This document shows positions 25,560 to 35,500 of a stretch of 64,000 bases of DNA, one piece after another. The stretch spans positions 372,001 through 436,000 of the forward strand of contig JANQRY010000010.1 in NCBI GenBank assembly GCA_028284345.1, given 5' to 3'. The notes beneath the pieces are model-generated. The model did not search any database, had not been told where the DNA came from, and saw only the letters and a list, made by a program, of their open reading frames with translations. This stretch comes from Hyphococcus sp. GTDB taxonomy: Bacteria > Pseudomonadota > Alphaproteobacteria > Caulobacterales > Parvularculaceae. A program made the translations under genes and the position numbers. Each line of letters begins with the position of its first letter. The first letter of the stretch is position 1.

Positions 25560-26510
25560 TTACGCCCTTGACTTCATCATCTCGCGGTTCGCGTTTAATC
25601 TCGGATCTTTGCGAATAACGGCGCGCAAAAAACGCATCGTTGGAATCAAAAATCGCCTTGGATGCGAAATTGGAAAAAAGTGGCCGACATTAGGGATTTC
25701 TCGATAGATCGCGTGTGGGCAGAGGCGCGCCAGCGAACGCGCCGAAGGCAGCACCGGTGAATTCGCGCCAACAAGAATGAGCATAGGAACGGTCAGCCCT
25801 TGAAGATCAGTTGCTTCAACCCCGCGCGAGGCGCGTAAGCTTTGAACGAAGTCGGTGTTCTCCGTCAACGACAGCCATCGCAACGCGCTTCGACGGGAGC
25901 GAAAAACCCGGGCGTGCCGATACAAGGCCTGGAGAAGGGTTTCGGCGTCATCGCCCGCTTGCGCTTCGATGCGCGCAACGGTCTGAAGATAACCGACCCC
26001 GTCGTCCTTATACGAGCTATCCTCCAGGTCGATTCCAAGTTCGCTTAGTCGCTGTTTAACGTCGGGCGGAACGGTATGCGACGCAATCTGCAACCCTGTT
26101 TGGATTTGACGAAGACGAACATCAGCGAGCGCCAAACTCTCGACGCGCTCAGGATTTGAAACAGCGACCTTCAAGGCGATCATCCCGCCAAACGAATGGC
26201 TGACCAAATGCGCTTTCTCGATTCCCGTGTCGTCCATCAGTGCAATGAGGTCATCCGCCATGTCTTCAATGCGATAGCCGACTTGCGGCGTTTCGCTTTT
26301 GCCATGGCCGCGTAGATCATAGAGATAGCACGGTCCCAGCAGCGAAATGAAATTCGCGCCGGCGGCGTACCAAAAAGCAGACGACGCGGCGAGCCCATGA
26401 ATAAATATAATCGGGGTCGGATGTCGGCGATCGTCGATAGCCCGGCGCGGTGCGCGCCGGCTGATCTCCGTGACGTTTAGCTGAACGCCGTTTACGCTGA
26501 CTTTCCTCAT
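25560..26510 (-). CDS. Alpha/beta-fold hydrolase, possible chain-release enzyme
   Basis: 316 residues. HG oxyanion motif (IIFIHGLAASSAFW), DLRGHGKS, nucleophile Ser in LVSHSFGGM, and a late His in NVGHFFPISHP complete a standard catalytic set. It is the last gene of the synthase operon, 43 bases after the phosphatase-fold gene. The large synthases lack a thioesterase domain, so this protein could hydrolyse or transfer the finished acyl chain; that role is inferred from position. It could equally act on an ester of the mature lipid. Confidence 0.82.
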   Translation of the reverse strand: MRKVSVNGVQLNVTEISRRAPRRAIDDRRHPTPIIFIHGLAASSAFWYAAGANFISLLGPCYLYDLRGHGKSETPQVGYRIEDMADDLIALMDDTGIEKAHLVSHSFGGMIALKVAVSNPERVESLALADVRLRQIQTGLQIASHTVPPDVKQRLSELGIDLEDSSYKDDGVGYLQTVARIEAQAGDDAETLLQALYRHARVFRSRRSALRWLSLTENTDFVQSLRASRGVEATDLQGLTVPMLILVGANSPVLPSARSLARLCPHAIYREIPNVGHFFPISHPRRFLIPTMRFLRAVIRKDPRLNANREMMKSRA

Positions 26511-26553
26511 GCCGTTTATTTTATGGTCGCGCCGTCAATCAGGCTCGCCGGAA

Positions 26554-28182
26554 TTAGTCGTCTTCCAGATACCCGAGAAGCCGCAACTGTTCGAGCACTT
26601 CTTCACGTTCTTCATCCGTGGCTTCGCGGTCATCATCGTCGCCTTTCCCCACGATGCCCATTTCCGCATCCATAGGACGCGTCGGCGGTCCGATTTTTAC
26701 GGGATTGTCTGCAAGCCACGCCGGTTCAAAAAGGTCGTCGGGAATGACGCCTTCAAAATCTTCCGGCACCTCCATACCCATCGCGTGGGCGACGATCGTC
26801 GCCGTGTTGGCGATCGACATGGTGTCGCCGCGCATATTGCGCACGCCCGGTCCTGACATCAAAAACACGCCGTCCGGATGATGCGTGCCGAACGGCGTCG
26901 GGCGGGTCACCACAAAGGGCGTTTTGTTGCGAATCGACACGAAGCCGAAATCCGCCAAAACAAGGGTCAGATCCGGCGCATCTTCCATCGCCGGTCCGGG
27001 AAAGGCGTCCTCCCGCTTCATGACCTCGGTAATCACGGCTTCACCCGTCTCCGGATCGCGCAAAGCAAGGAGGTCCGCAATCAGTTTATCCCGGAACGCC
27101 TCGTATTCCTCCGGCGGAACGCCGTTCGGGTTTTTCTCCGACTTCTGGCGAATAACGACGCCGTTCGACGACGGCGTCGGCGTGAAGGCGAGCGTCCTTT
27201 CCCAATCGAGATTGGCGAAATCAGACAAATCGCGTTTTTTCGCGGATTCCGATCCATCGCTTTCCCGCCAATAAAGCAATCCCAGTTCAGCGAGATAAGC
27301 GTTGATGCGAACAACCTTGTCGGACGCCGCAAAGCCGTGATCGGATACGATCACCATATGGCAATCCTCGCCGCCCGCCGCAGCGTGAATTTCTTGAAGA
27401 TATCTGTCCAGATTACGAAAATACTGGATCACCAGTCTGCGCACCGACTTGGCCGCTTCGTCTCCCGTCCCGTCCCAAAGCTCGGGATCGAGGACATGCC
27501 ACGCCTGGTGCTGGATCTTGTCCGTGCCGTCAAACATTAGCGCAAAAAGGTCCGGATCGTCGTTTTGCAACAGATACATGCCGATATTGAACCATTGCTC
27601 GTCACGGGGCAGATGCGTTTCCACCCAGGCGTAAAGTTCGCTGTCGGGCATTAACTCGCCGATTTGGCTCTCGCGCTCAAAATCCCAGGACATTTCCCGC
27701 GCGTTAAAGCCTTCAATGGAATTGATCCGGTCAAAAAGCGTACTGGGCCACATATTTCTTTTAAGGTGCTTCCACGAAACGAAGCCCGGCACCAACGAGC
27801 CGTTTATCTCGGGCGGCGGCGCCATCATCGGGAAGTTCAACGAAACGACGCTGCGGTCCTTGCGGCTCGCAATCTGCCACAGGGTTTCCGTCCGGATGTC
27901 TCGGGCGTCGTAGAGCGTAAAATAGAGGTCGTCGCCCATATCCTTGAAGCGGACAAAATCGAATACGCCGTGATTGCCGGGCGTTCGTCCCGTAAAAACC
28001 GTTGTCCATGCCGGCGGCGTCAAGGGATGTTTCGTCGAACGGAGGTTCGCCGAATAACCTGAATTGATCATTTCCGCGAGAAAGGGCATCACAACGCCTT
28101 CCTCGGGATGCTCTGTCGTCAGCCCGTCAAGCACCGTGAACGTAGCGCCGTCCATACCGATCAGAAGTGTCGTTGTCATCAC
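26554..28182 (-). CDS. Alkaline-phosphatase-superfamily phosphodiesterase/phosphotransferase
   Basis: 542 residues, similar in plan to the type I phosphodiesterase/nucleotide pyrophosphatase group. Metal and active-site motifs: IGMDGATFTV, the Thr nucleophile in PPAWTTVFTG (about residue 60-61), FDGTDKIQHQAWH, IVSDHGF and FGTHHPDGVF. No signal peptide is seen, so it is probably cytoplasmic. The acidic C-terminus ends in EDD. It follows the ACP gene by 36 bases in the synthase operon. Members hydrolyse or transfer phospho groups on nucleotides and lipids; here it may modify or release a phosphate on the lipid product or on a head-group donor. The substrate is not known. Confidence 0.8.
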   Translation of the reverse strand: MMTTTLLIGMDGATFTVLDGLTTEHPEEGVVMPFLAEMINSGYSANLRSTKHPLTPPAWTTVFTGRTPGNHGVFDFVRFKDMGDDLYFTLYDARDIRTETLWQIASRKDRSVVSLNFPMMAPPPEINGSLVPGFVSWKHLKRNMWPSTLFDRINSIEGFNAREMSWDFERESQIGELMPDSELYAWVETHLPRDEQWFNIGMYLLQNDDPDLFALMFDGTDKIQHQAWHVLDPELWDGTGDEAAKSVRRLVIQYFRNLDRYLQEIHAAAGGEDCHMVIVSDHGFAASDKVVRINAYLAELGLLYWRESDGSESAKKRDLSDFANLDWERTLAFTPTPSSNGVVIRQKSEKNPNGVPPEEYEAFRDKLIADLLALRDPETGEAVITEVMKREDAFPGPAMEDAPDLTLVLADFGFVSIRNKTPFVVTRPTPFGTHHPDGVFLMSGPGVRNMRGDTMSIANTATIVAHAMGMEVPEDFEGVIPDDLFEPAWLADNPVKIGPPTRPMDAEMGIVGKGDDDDREATDEEREEVLEQLRLLGYLEDD

Positions 28183-28218
28183 TAGACTCCAATTAACTGT
28201 TTAACTTTACGAAGCGCG

Positions 28219-28518
28219 CTAGCCTTCCGCGGCGCCAAGCAATCTCGAGATAAGAAACGCCTCAATTTCGCGCACAGCGAGATCGTCTACATATCGCCCG
28301 TCCTGCATGAGAAGGTCTTGAAATCCGATGCCGCGGTTGTTGAATTCCGTTTCCACGGCGACGACCAACTGCGTGATATCGATTGAATCGAACTCGAGGT
28401 CGTCAACGACCTTGGTGTCCGCCGTTATGGGTGTGTCGAGACCCCAACTGTCGATAAAATTGGCGAGAGTCGTTCGAAACCGTGTTTTAATGTCGTCTGA
28501 CGTCACTACTGTTGTCAT
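28219..28518 (-). CDS. Free-standing acyl carrier protein
   Basis: 99 residues. The phosphopantetheine attachment motif is VVDDLEFDSIDITQLVVAVE, with the Ser in FDSID, in the standard helix II position, and a typical acidic four-helix length. It lies between the KS-AT-PPTase gene (84-base gap) and the phosphatase-fold gene. The synthase at 32514-40799 has only one internal ACP, so a separate carrier may load a starter, serve the second KS-AT pair or deliver the finished chain. It is shorter and more acidic than the fatty-acid AcpP pattern, so a dedicated role is likely. Confidence 0.88.
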   Translation of the reverse strand: MTTVVTSDDIKTRFRTTLANFIDSWGLDTPITADTKVVDDLEFDSIDITQLVVAVETEFNNRGIGFQDLLMQDGRYVDDLAVREIEAFLISRLLGAAEG

Positions 28519-28602
28519 GGCCGCCTGTTTACTCCTTTGACCGACGGGTATCTTGCGTATTCAATTTCCGAAACATCGCCTTATGGCCCCCCAAGCGCTT
28601 CA

Positions 28603-31600
28603 TCAGGACACGCGGAGATAGGCGATTGCGCAAATACCGTCGCTAACCGGCTGGATAATCGCGTCGACTTTGTGCGCTCCGTAGACGACGACCGCCGTCT
28701 TCATGTCGGCATTGTTCGCGACGATCGAAAAATCCTTCGGACGGCCCTGTACGCCAACGCCGAGCGCTTTTGCGGCGGCTTCCTTAAGGACCCAAACGGC
28801 GACAGCGTTCGCGCCGGTCGGCGCGAGCGACAATCGGCGTTGCTCATCGTCGTTCAAAACGACGTCGATAAATTCACCGGGGTTTTGAACACGCGACGGC
28901 AAATCGAAATCCAATCCGATACGCCAATGCGCATCGGCGGCGGCGCCGAGCCCGTATCCGCCGGCATGGGCGATCGAAATGGACGGAAGCGGACCGGAAG
29001 AAAGGTCCGATTTGAGAAATGGCGCGCCTTCGTCATTCTTGAAGACTTCCAGGGAAGCAGCATCCGGCGTTAAGCCGGCGCCACCGAAAGCCAACTCGCC
29101 TGCGGCGCGCTTGACCGAAAGGCGACTGAGCGCCCATTCAAACCAGGCGCGCGACGCGCCTTTATCAGCTGAACGCGCGTTTGCTTCGATCTGCTCTGCA
29201 TGTCCGAGAAACGGCGAAACGCCCGCAAGGCTCGGTTGGCCCGTCATCAGATAGGCGCGCAACGGAAACGGCGTGGCGAATTTCTCTCCGATATTGAGCG
29301 TCAGAATTTTTTGCCGACGGTTAGAGCTGATTTGCTGCGCCGGCGCCGCTGTGTCCGTCGCAGGCGGCGGAAAATTTTTATCCAGGAGCTCCGACGCGAT
29401 GCGGCCCTGCCCCTTCACAAAATCGTCCATCAGAAAAATATGTTCATTCACAGCGGCCGCGTCCGATGCGGCTTGCTGCGCTGCGTTTTCGGCAAATGCC
29501 GGCGGCGCGTTGTAAACAGCTTGCGCGGGGTCCGTCGCCGCGGCCAAGGGTTGAGACGCCGGCGACATAGGCGTTTCAATCCCGTGATTTGCGCCGCCTT
29601 CGCCCAGCACCAAAGTTCTTAGCGTCTCGGCCTTCCCGGCATCGAGATGAATGTAAGGCGTCTCACTCGGCAATGCGGGCGCCGCCTGGTGTTTTTGGCG
29701 TTCCTTGGCGCGACGTTTCTGATCCCGCGTCGGCGCCGGTTTCATAATCGCTGTGGGATCTATCCGCACGCCGGCGACGAACAATCGACCGAGAAGGTGG
29801 CGCAGTTGCGAGACCAAGCCTCGCCGGCGGTTGTCCGCCGATTCCGCCAAATGCGGCTTGTCGCCAAGAATATCCCGAACAAACGCCGTAAGATTTGCGT
29901 TTGGGCCGCACTCGACGAAAATTCTGTGCCCGTCTTCATAGAGACGCTCAATCGCTTCCGTAAATCGCACTCGGGAGACGTATTGATTGACGGCCGTTTC
30001 CCGAAACGACTCTTTGTCCTTTGGAAACGGCGCCGCGGTCGCACAGGAATAGAGCGTTACGCCAGATGGTTTCAGGTTTACGTCACCGAACAACGCTTCG
30101 AACCGCTCCGCCATCGGAAGAACGTAATCTGTATGATACCCCCAGGAAATCGGCAGTTTTGAACAAACGGCGCCTTCAGAGACGACCTTATTCTGAATAC
30201 TGTCAATGTCGCCTTCATCGCCGAACAGCACCGACTGGTTCGGGCAATTGTCCATCGTGAAATGAACATTCGAATACTCATCCAGCAGCGCAACCAGCGC
30301 CGACCGGTCATAAGCGGCAACCGTCAATAGAACGCCTTTCGGGACGACGTCCTGTTTTTCGACGTCCTCGAAAATATCATTCATGCGTGAGATCATGTCG
30401 CCAATGCTCGCGCGATCGAGCTCAAGGTAGCCGCTGGCGACAATTGCAGCGTTTTCACCCGTCGAATGCCCAAGCATTGAGTCCGGCGCGACGCCAAGCA
30501 TCCGCAACATGGAATGGACAGCCTGGTCAGCGGCGAAAACCATTTCCGAGCCGTAATCGACGCGATGCATCAGGTTTTCGAGATGCGCTTTGCCGGGCTC
30601 GTCGACGAGCGTGGGCGGCGGGAAAATCACGTCCTGAATTCGCGTACCGCGTCGGCCGTCTGCAATGGAGCCAATAAAATCAAACCAATCGCGAACAACC
30701 GGATAATCGAGCGCCGACTCTCTCAGCATGTCCGGATACTGCGCCATTTCTCCCGGAAACAGGAACGCCACTTTTCCGCCGGTCGGCTGAGATTGATAAT
30801 GAACGCCGTTTCGCGTGTGGAATTGATCAGTGTCCGGTTTTTTAATTTTTTCGCTGGCCGTCGTAAGCTTCTTCAATAGATCCGCGCGGTTTGACGCAAC
30901 GATCGAAAGCCGTTGAGCGCCGGCCCGCGACGAGGCCAATTCCCAACTTTTCTTCGCCAGCTCGCCAAAATCGATATCGTCGTCCGCGTTTATAAGGGCG
31001 TCAATGCCAGCGAGAAGTTCTTCGCACGTATGATCGCTGAAAAAGAAAACGTGTTCGTCGTCGACGTCAGGCGACAGCGTGAGAGAAAAAACCGCCGTTG
31101 CGTCGGGCTCATTGCCGCCCGGCGCCTCTTCCAGAACCATGTGTGCATTTATGCCGCCAAATCCAAATGCATTAATCGCCGCTCGGCGCGGCGACGGCTT
31201 CGAGTGAATCCACGGGCGCGTTTGCGTGGAAACGTAGAACGGCGTGTCCTCCAGACCGATTTCGCCATTGACGCTATCGCAAATTGTAGGCGGAATAATT
31301 TTGTGCTTGAGCGCAAGTGCGGTTTTGATCATGGAGGCGGAGCCGGCCGCGGGAATGCAATGGCCGATCATGGATTTTACCGAACCGATGGCGATTGTCG
31401 GCGTCTCCTTGGTGCGCTCGCCAAAAATACCGCGCAACGCCTCAACCTCGGTCCGGTCACCCAAGGGAATGCCCGTGCCGTGCGCTTCGACCAGACCGAT
31501 GGTGGATGGTTCAATGCCGCTTGTCTCATAGGCGCGCTGTATGGCGAGCATCTCGCCCTCAACCCGCGGCGCCATGAGACCGGAACTCCGTCCGTCGGAT

Positions 31601-32514
31601 GACTGCCCCAAGCCCTTGATCACGGCGTAAATCCTGTCATCCGCAGCGATTGCATCCGACAGTCTTTTAAGAACAACAACGCCGGCGCCTTCGCCCAATA
31701 CAGTCCCGTTGGCGACGCTGTCAAAGGGACGAATTTCGCCCGTCCGGGACAAAGCGCCCACACCGCAAAAAACCGCATACACCAATGGCGACGTTGTTGT
31801 ATTCACGCCGCCCGCAAGCATGATGTCCGCGTTGCCGGACAGGAGTTCATTTCTGGCGAGGTCAACGGTGATAAGCGACGACGCGCAGGCGGCGTCAATA
31901 ATGTAGTTCGGCCCCATAAGGTCCAAACGGTTGGCGATCCGCCCGGTAAGGATATTCGGCACGAGCCCCGGTATCGCATCCTGGGAAATGCTCGGCATTT
32001 GCGAATGCATGAGATCCAGGGCTTGCTTTACCTGTTCGTCGTTGAGATTGGGCGACAGCGCCTTCAACACCGACGCAATCTGAGACGCAAACCATCCTTG
32101 ATGGATGCCGTTGGTGTTCGCCCGGTGGGCGTGAACGGCGTGGCCGAGTATGACGCCCGTTCGCGATCCGTCGAATTCTCCCGGAACGCAACCGGCGTCA
32201 ATGAGCGCATCGCGCGCCAGTTTCAACGCGATGAATTGATCAGGTTGCGCGCCTTCAACTGACAAGGGCATTGTGCCGAATTCGCGCGCGTCAAAACGCG
32301 ACAGGCCATTCAGGAAGCCGCCCTTGCGCAGGTAAATCTTGAGCGGGTCGTCTGATTCCGGATCAAATATTTGCCCGTCGCCGAGCCATTCTTCCGACGA
32401 CTCTGTTAGCGCGTCTTTCTTGTGAAGAATGTTGCTCCAGAATACGTCAATATCGTCAGCCTCCGGATAGAGGCTGGCCATGCCGACGATTGCAATGTCG
32501 TCCTGGACGGTCAT
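28603..32514 (-). CDS. KS-AT-phosphopantetheinyl transferase protein of a PUFA/HglE-like synthase
   Basis: 1303 residues. Ketosynthase about 1-460 with the full catalytic set: Cys210 in DAACASSL, His in VEAHGTG and in SMIGHCIPAAG. Acyltransferase about 590-905 with Ser684 in GHSTGE, but the usual GQGSQ oxyanion motif is PGEMAQ. After a Pro/Ala-rich linker, about residues 1140-1303 form a phosphopantetheinyl transferase with IGLDFDLPSR and WVLKEAAAKALG, the metal and WxxKEA-like motifs. It starts within the stop codon of the upstream synthase (TAATG), so the two are translationally coupled. It resembles a merger of PfaB/PfaC-like parts with PfaE; unlike PfaC it has no chain-length-factor half. 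It probably extends or primes the chain and activates the ACPs. Confidence 0.88.
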   Translation of the reverse strand: MTVQDDIAIVGMASLYPEADDIDVFWSNILHKKDALTESSEEWLGDGQIFDPESDDPLKIYLRKGGFLNGLSRFDAREFGTMPLSVEGAQPDQFIALKLARDALIDAGCVPGEFDGSRTGVILGHAVHAHRANTNGIHQGWFASQIASVLKALSPNLNDEQVKQALDLMHSQMPSISQDAIPGLVPNILTGRIANRLDLMGPNYIIDAACASSLITVDLARNELLSGNADIMLAGGVNTTTSPLVYAVFCGVGALSRTGEIRPFDSVANGTVLGEGAGVVVLKRLSDAIAADDRIYAVIKGLGQSSDGRSSGLMAPRVEGEMLAIQRAYETSGIEPSTIGLVEAHGTGIPLGDRTEVEALRGIFGERTKETPTIAIGSVKSMIGHCIPAAGSASMIKTALALKHKIIPPTICDSVNGEIGLEDTPFYVSTQTRPWIHSKPSPRRAAINAFGFGGINAHMVLEEAPGGNEPDATAVFSLTLSPDVDDEHVFFFSDHTCEELLAGIDALINADDDIDFGELAKKSWELASSRAGAQRLSIVASNRADLLKKLTTASEKIKKPDTDQFHTRNGVHYQSQPTGGKVAFLFPGEMAQYPDMLRESALDYPVVRDWFDFIGSIADGRRGTRIQDVIFPPPTLVDEPGKAHLENLMHRVDYGSEMVFAADQAVHSMLRMLGVAPDSMLGHSTGENAAIVASGYLELDRASIGDMISRMNDIFEDVEKQDVVPKGVLLTVAAYDRSALVALLDEYSNVHFTMDNCPNQSVLFGDEGDIDSIQNKVVSEGAVCSKLPISWGYHTDYVLPMAERFEALFGDVNLKPSGVTLYSCATAAPFPKDKESFRETAVNQYVSRVRFTEAIERLYEDGHRIFVECGPNANLTAFVRDILGDKPHLAESADNRRRGLVSQLRHLLGRLFVAGVRIDPTAIMKPAPTRDQKRRAKERQKHQAAPALPSETPYIHLDAGKAETLRTLVLGEGGANHGIETPMSPASQPLAAATDPAQAVYNAPPAFAENAAQQAASDAAAVNEHIFLMDDFVKGQGRIASELLDKNFPPPATDTAAPAQQISSNRRQKILTLNIGEKFATPFPLRAYLMTGQPSLAGVSPFLGHAEQIEANARSADKGASRAWFEWALSRLSVKRAAGELAFGGAGLTPDAASLEVFKNDEGAPFLKSDLSSGPLPSISIAHAGGYGLGAAADAHWRIGLDFDLPSRVQNPGEFIDVVLNDDEQRRLSLAPTGANAVAVWVLKEAAAKALGVGVQGRPKDFSIVANNADMKTAVVVYGAHKVDAIIQPVSDGICAIAYLRVS

Positions 32515-35500
32515 TAGGCGCGAACCCCTAAGGATTGCTCGTAGTCGCGCAGGCCGCCCTGCCAGCCGCCGGAAAGCCTGTTCAGCTGCGGCGACGTCCG
32601 CCCCTGGAAATTTTCAATCTCATAGCAAAGCCGTCCGTCCCCATCGAAAACCCGCATCGCCGTCAGGACATCAGGATCGTCCGCTTCGGTCAGAATCTGC
32701 ACGTCAATTTTCAGCGGACCCTTCGACGTATCGCCGTCGAACCTTCGCACCGCCTTGGCGTGGAGGGGAAGCGTCGACGCATCCTGGACCGCCCGGCTCC
32801 AGATCCAGACCGTTTGCAACAGCCCGTCAATGAGACCCGGATCGAACGACCATGCTTGATTCGTACTCCAGGGCGCAAAACGCTCCGGGCGGCTCGGCGC
32901 GCCGAGCGCGATGACGCCGGACTCGTCGATCGATTGAATTTCCGTCAACGTCTGAAAACGCACGCCATGGCTCAGCCAGCGCCGGTACATTTCATGGACG
33001 CTGGCGCCGGTCCATTGAGAGCGCTGCAAGCGCGGACGCAACGCCGCCGGCGTTTTGGGGAGATGGTCGGCCAGCCGCAGAATACCGCTATAGTTCGGGC
33101 GCCGATCGTCGCCTTCGGTGTTGACGACGACGCGAACCCGCCCGTCGGACAGTTCTTCTTTGAGCGTGATCCGGATGTCGACCGGTCCGTTCTTCAGCGT
33201 TATGCCCTTGAACATGCGCAAATCTTCAAGCGCGATGACATGCCGGTGATCGTCAAACGCCGCCGGCGCCTCGCTTAGCATCTGCATCACGGCGGCAAAG
33301 GGCATAACGCCGACGCCGTCGAAACGATGGTCGTCAACATAGGGCGCGTTAACGAGGTCAAAACGCCACCCGATGGAGCGGTCTCCATTTCCGACGCGCC
33401 GTCCGTTTCGCAGCAATATGCAGTCGTTCAGCTGGTCGTCATCGGACGGCGGCGGCAGCGCGCAAGCGGTCGCCTCCATGCTTTCGCCGTCAGCGACCCA
33501 TGCGACGCATTCAACGTCTTCCGGCGCGCCCCAGAACATTTCCTTGAAAAAGAGATCCCGCCCCGGCTTCGGCTTCACCACGCCGATGCCTCTCGCTTCA
33601 AATTGCTGGCGCACGGGTTCCGTCACCATGCCGGCGCCGGTCATCGTTGCGTCCCACGGCCCCCAATTGATCGCCTTGATAACCGCCGATGCGCCGCAGC
33701 CGCGCTTCAACATCCAGGCGAACCGATTGAGCGTTTCGTTTGCGGCGGCGTAGTCGGTCTGGCCGCGATTGCCATACCGGCCGGCGACCGAGGTAAAGAA
33801 GCAAAGCCCTTTCAGGCTGTCCCAGCGCAGCGCCTTGGCGATGTGGAACGCACTATTGACCTTGGTGTCAAAAACGCGATCAAAACTTTCCGGCGTTTTC
33901 TTCTCCAGCACGGCATCCTCGATAACGCCGGCGCCATGCACGACCATATCGACGCGTCCATACTGGTCGTAAATGTCCGCAAACAGGTCTTCGATGCCTT
34001 TCCGGTCCAGAACATCAACAGACCGATAATCAATCTTGGCGCCCATGGCGGCGAGATCAGCCATCGTATCGCGCATATCGCGAAGACCGAGATGGCGGAC
34101 GACTTTCGCCTCAATCTCAACCGGCCTGACTTTCTCACCCGCGGCGCGGGACGCATCCATGTAGAAGCGACGCAACCCTGCGACATCCAGATTGCTGGTC
34201 TCGGGGTCCTCCGGTTCCGGCGGCGCGGAGCGCCCGAGAAGCACAAGCGTCGGCCCGTATGGCGCGAGCGTCCGCATGCATTCCGCGGTGATGCCGCGGG
34301 CGCCGCCGGTCGCGACGACAACCCAGTCCGACGTTATCATTTCCGGCGGCTCGGCGGGGGGAGTCAGGGCCGCCGATTCCGTGCGTAGAATGGTGCGCCG
34401 GCCGCCGGGATATCCGGCCTCGCGCCGGCCTTGCAGAACAGCGAGTTCTTCGACCAGACTTTGGGCGCGTCGGTCCGCAGCGACGGCGCCGTCGAGATCA
34501 ATAACTTTCGAACTGCAGGTCGGCCATTCATGGGCAAGCGACTTAACAACGCCCAAAACGCCGGCGCCGCCCGACATTTGCGACGCTTCTGACGACTCCG
34601 TCGAGCGGCCGAAAAGCCCGCCCGTTTCCATGGCGGCGACAATGCGCCCGTCTTCGCGGAGGTAAGGCGCAAGCGACTGTAGCAACACGTGAAACTGCTT
34701 GACGCCCGCTTTATGAAAGGACCGCCAGTCTTCAACCGTCAGGTCGTCGAAATCCGGCAATTGGCGCCGGCTGTCGAGATAAATAAACCCGCCCGGCGCA
34801 CCATCCGCGACAATCGCCTCAGTGGCGGCGCGAATACGCTCCGCGTCGCCCTCGGCATAGGCGTCTTTCGCAAGCAGGACGCCAACGCCGCCGGCGGCCT
34901 TCACCGCGTTCATAACATCGTCATGAAAGCCGTCTGAGGTTTCCGTTACGATGACGCGCAGGCCGGCGGGCAGGCGCTTCGGTAAATGATCGATCGATTC
35001 CTCAAACGGAACCTGCAAAAACCGGGGAAGCACCGTAATGGGCTCTTCCGCTTCCCCGGCTAAATCAAAAGGGCGCGCCTCCGCTTCGCCGGCGCCTCCC
35101 CCATGACTGGCCGAGCCACTTGATAGCTTTGAGGAAACGAAACCGGCGATTTCGCGAATGGTCGGCAGTTGCGATACCGAATCCATGTCGGCGCGCATGG
35201 CTTCAGCCGCGGTCGGCGGCAACGTTTTTTGAACGGCGCCGAGAATTTCCATCCGTTTGATCGAGTCGATCCCGAGATCCTGCTCAAGAACCTGATCAGG
35301 GTCGAGCGCGTCTTCCGGATATCCCGTTTTCTCAGCGGCCACGGAAATGAACGTCGATATCAGATTGGTTTCGGAAATGTCGTTCGCATCGGCGGCGGGC
35401 GTCGCGTCGGAAACAGATGGCGCAGCTTCCACTGCTTCGTGAGAAACGCCATTCGCCTTCGCGGCCGCCGGCGGCGTCGCCCCGTTCGACAACGACCCGT

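Noticed and set aside
32535-34388. Long plus-strand frames within the synthase gene
   Set aside because: They are shadow frames of high-GC codon use; the minus strand has unmistakable KR and DH domains.
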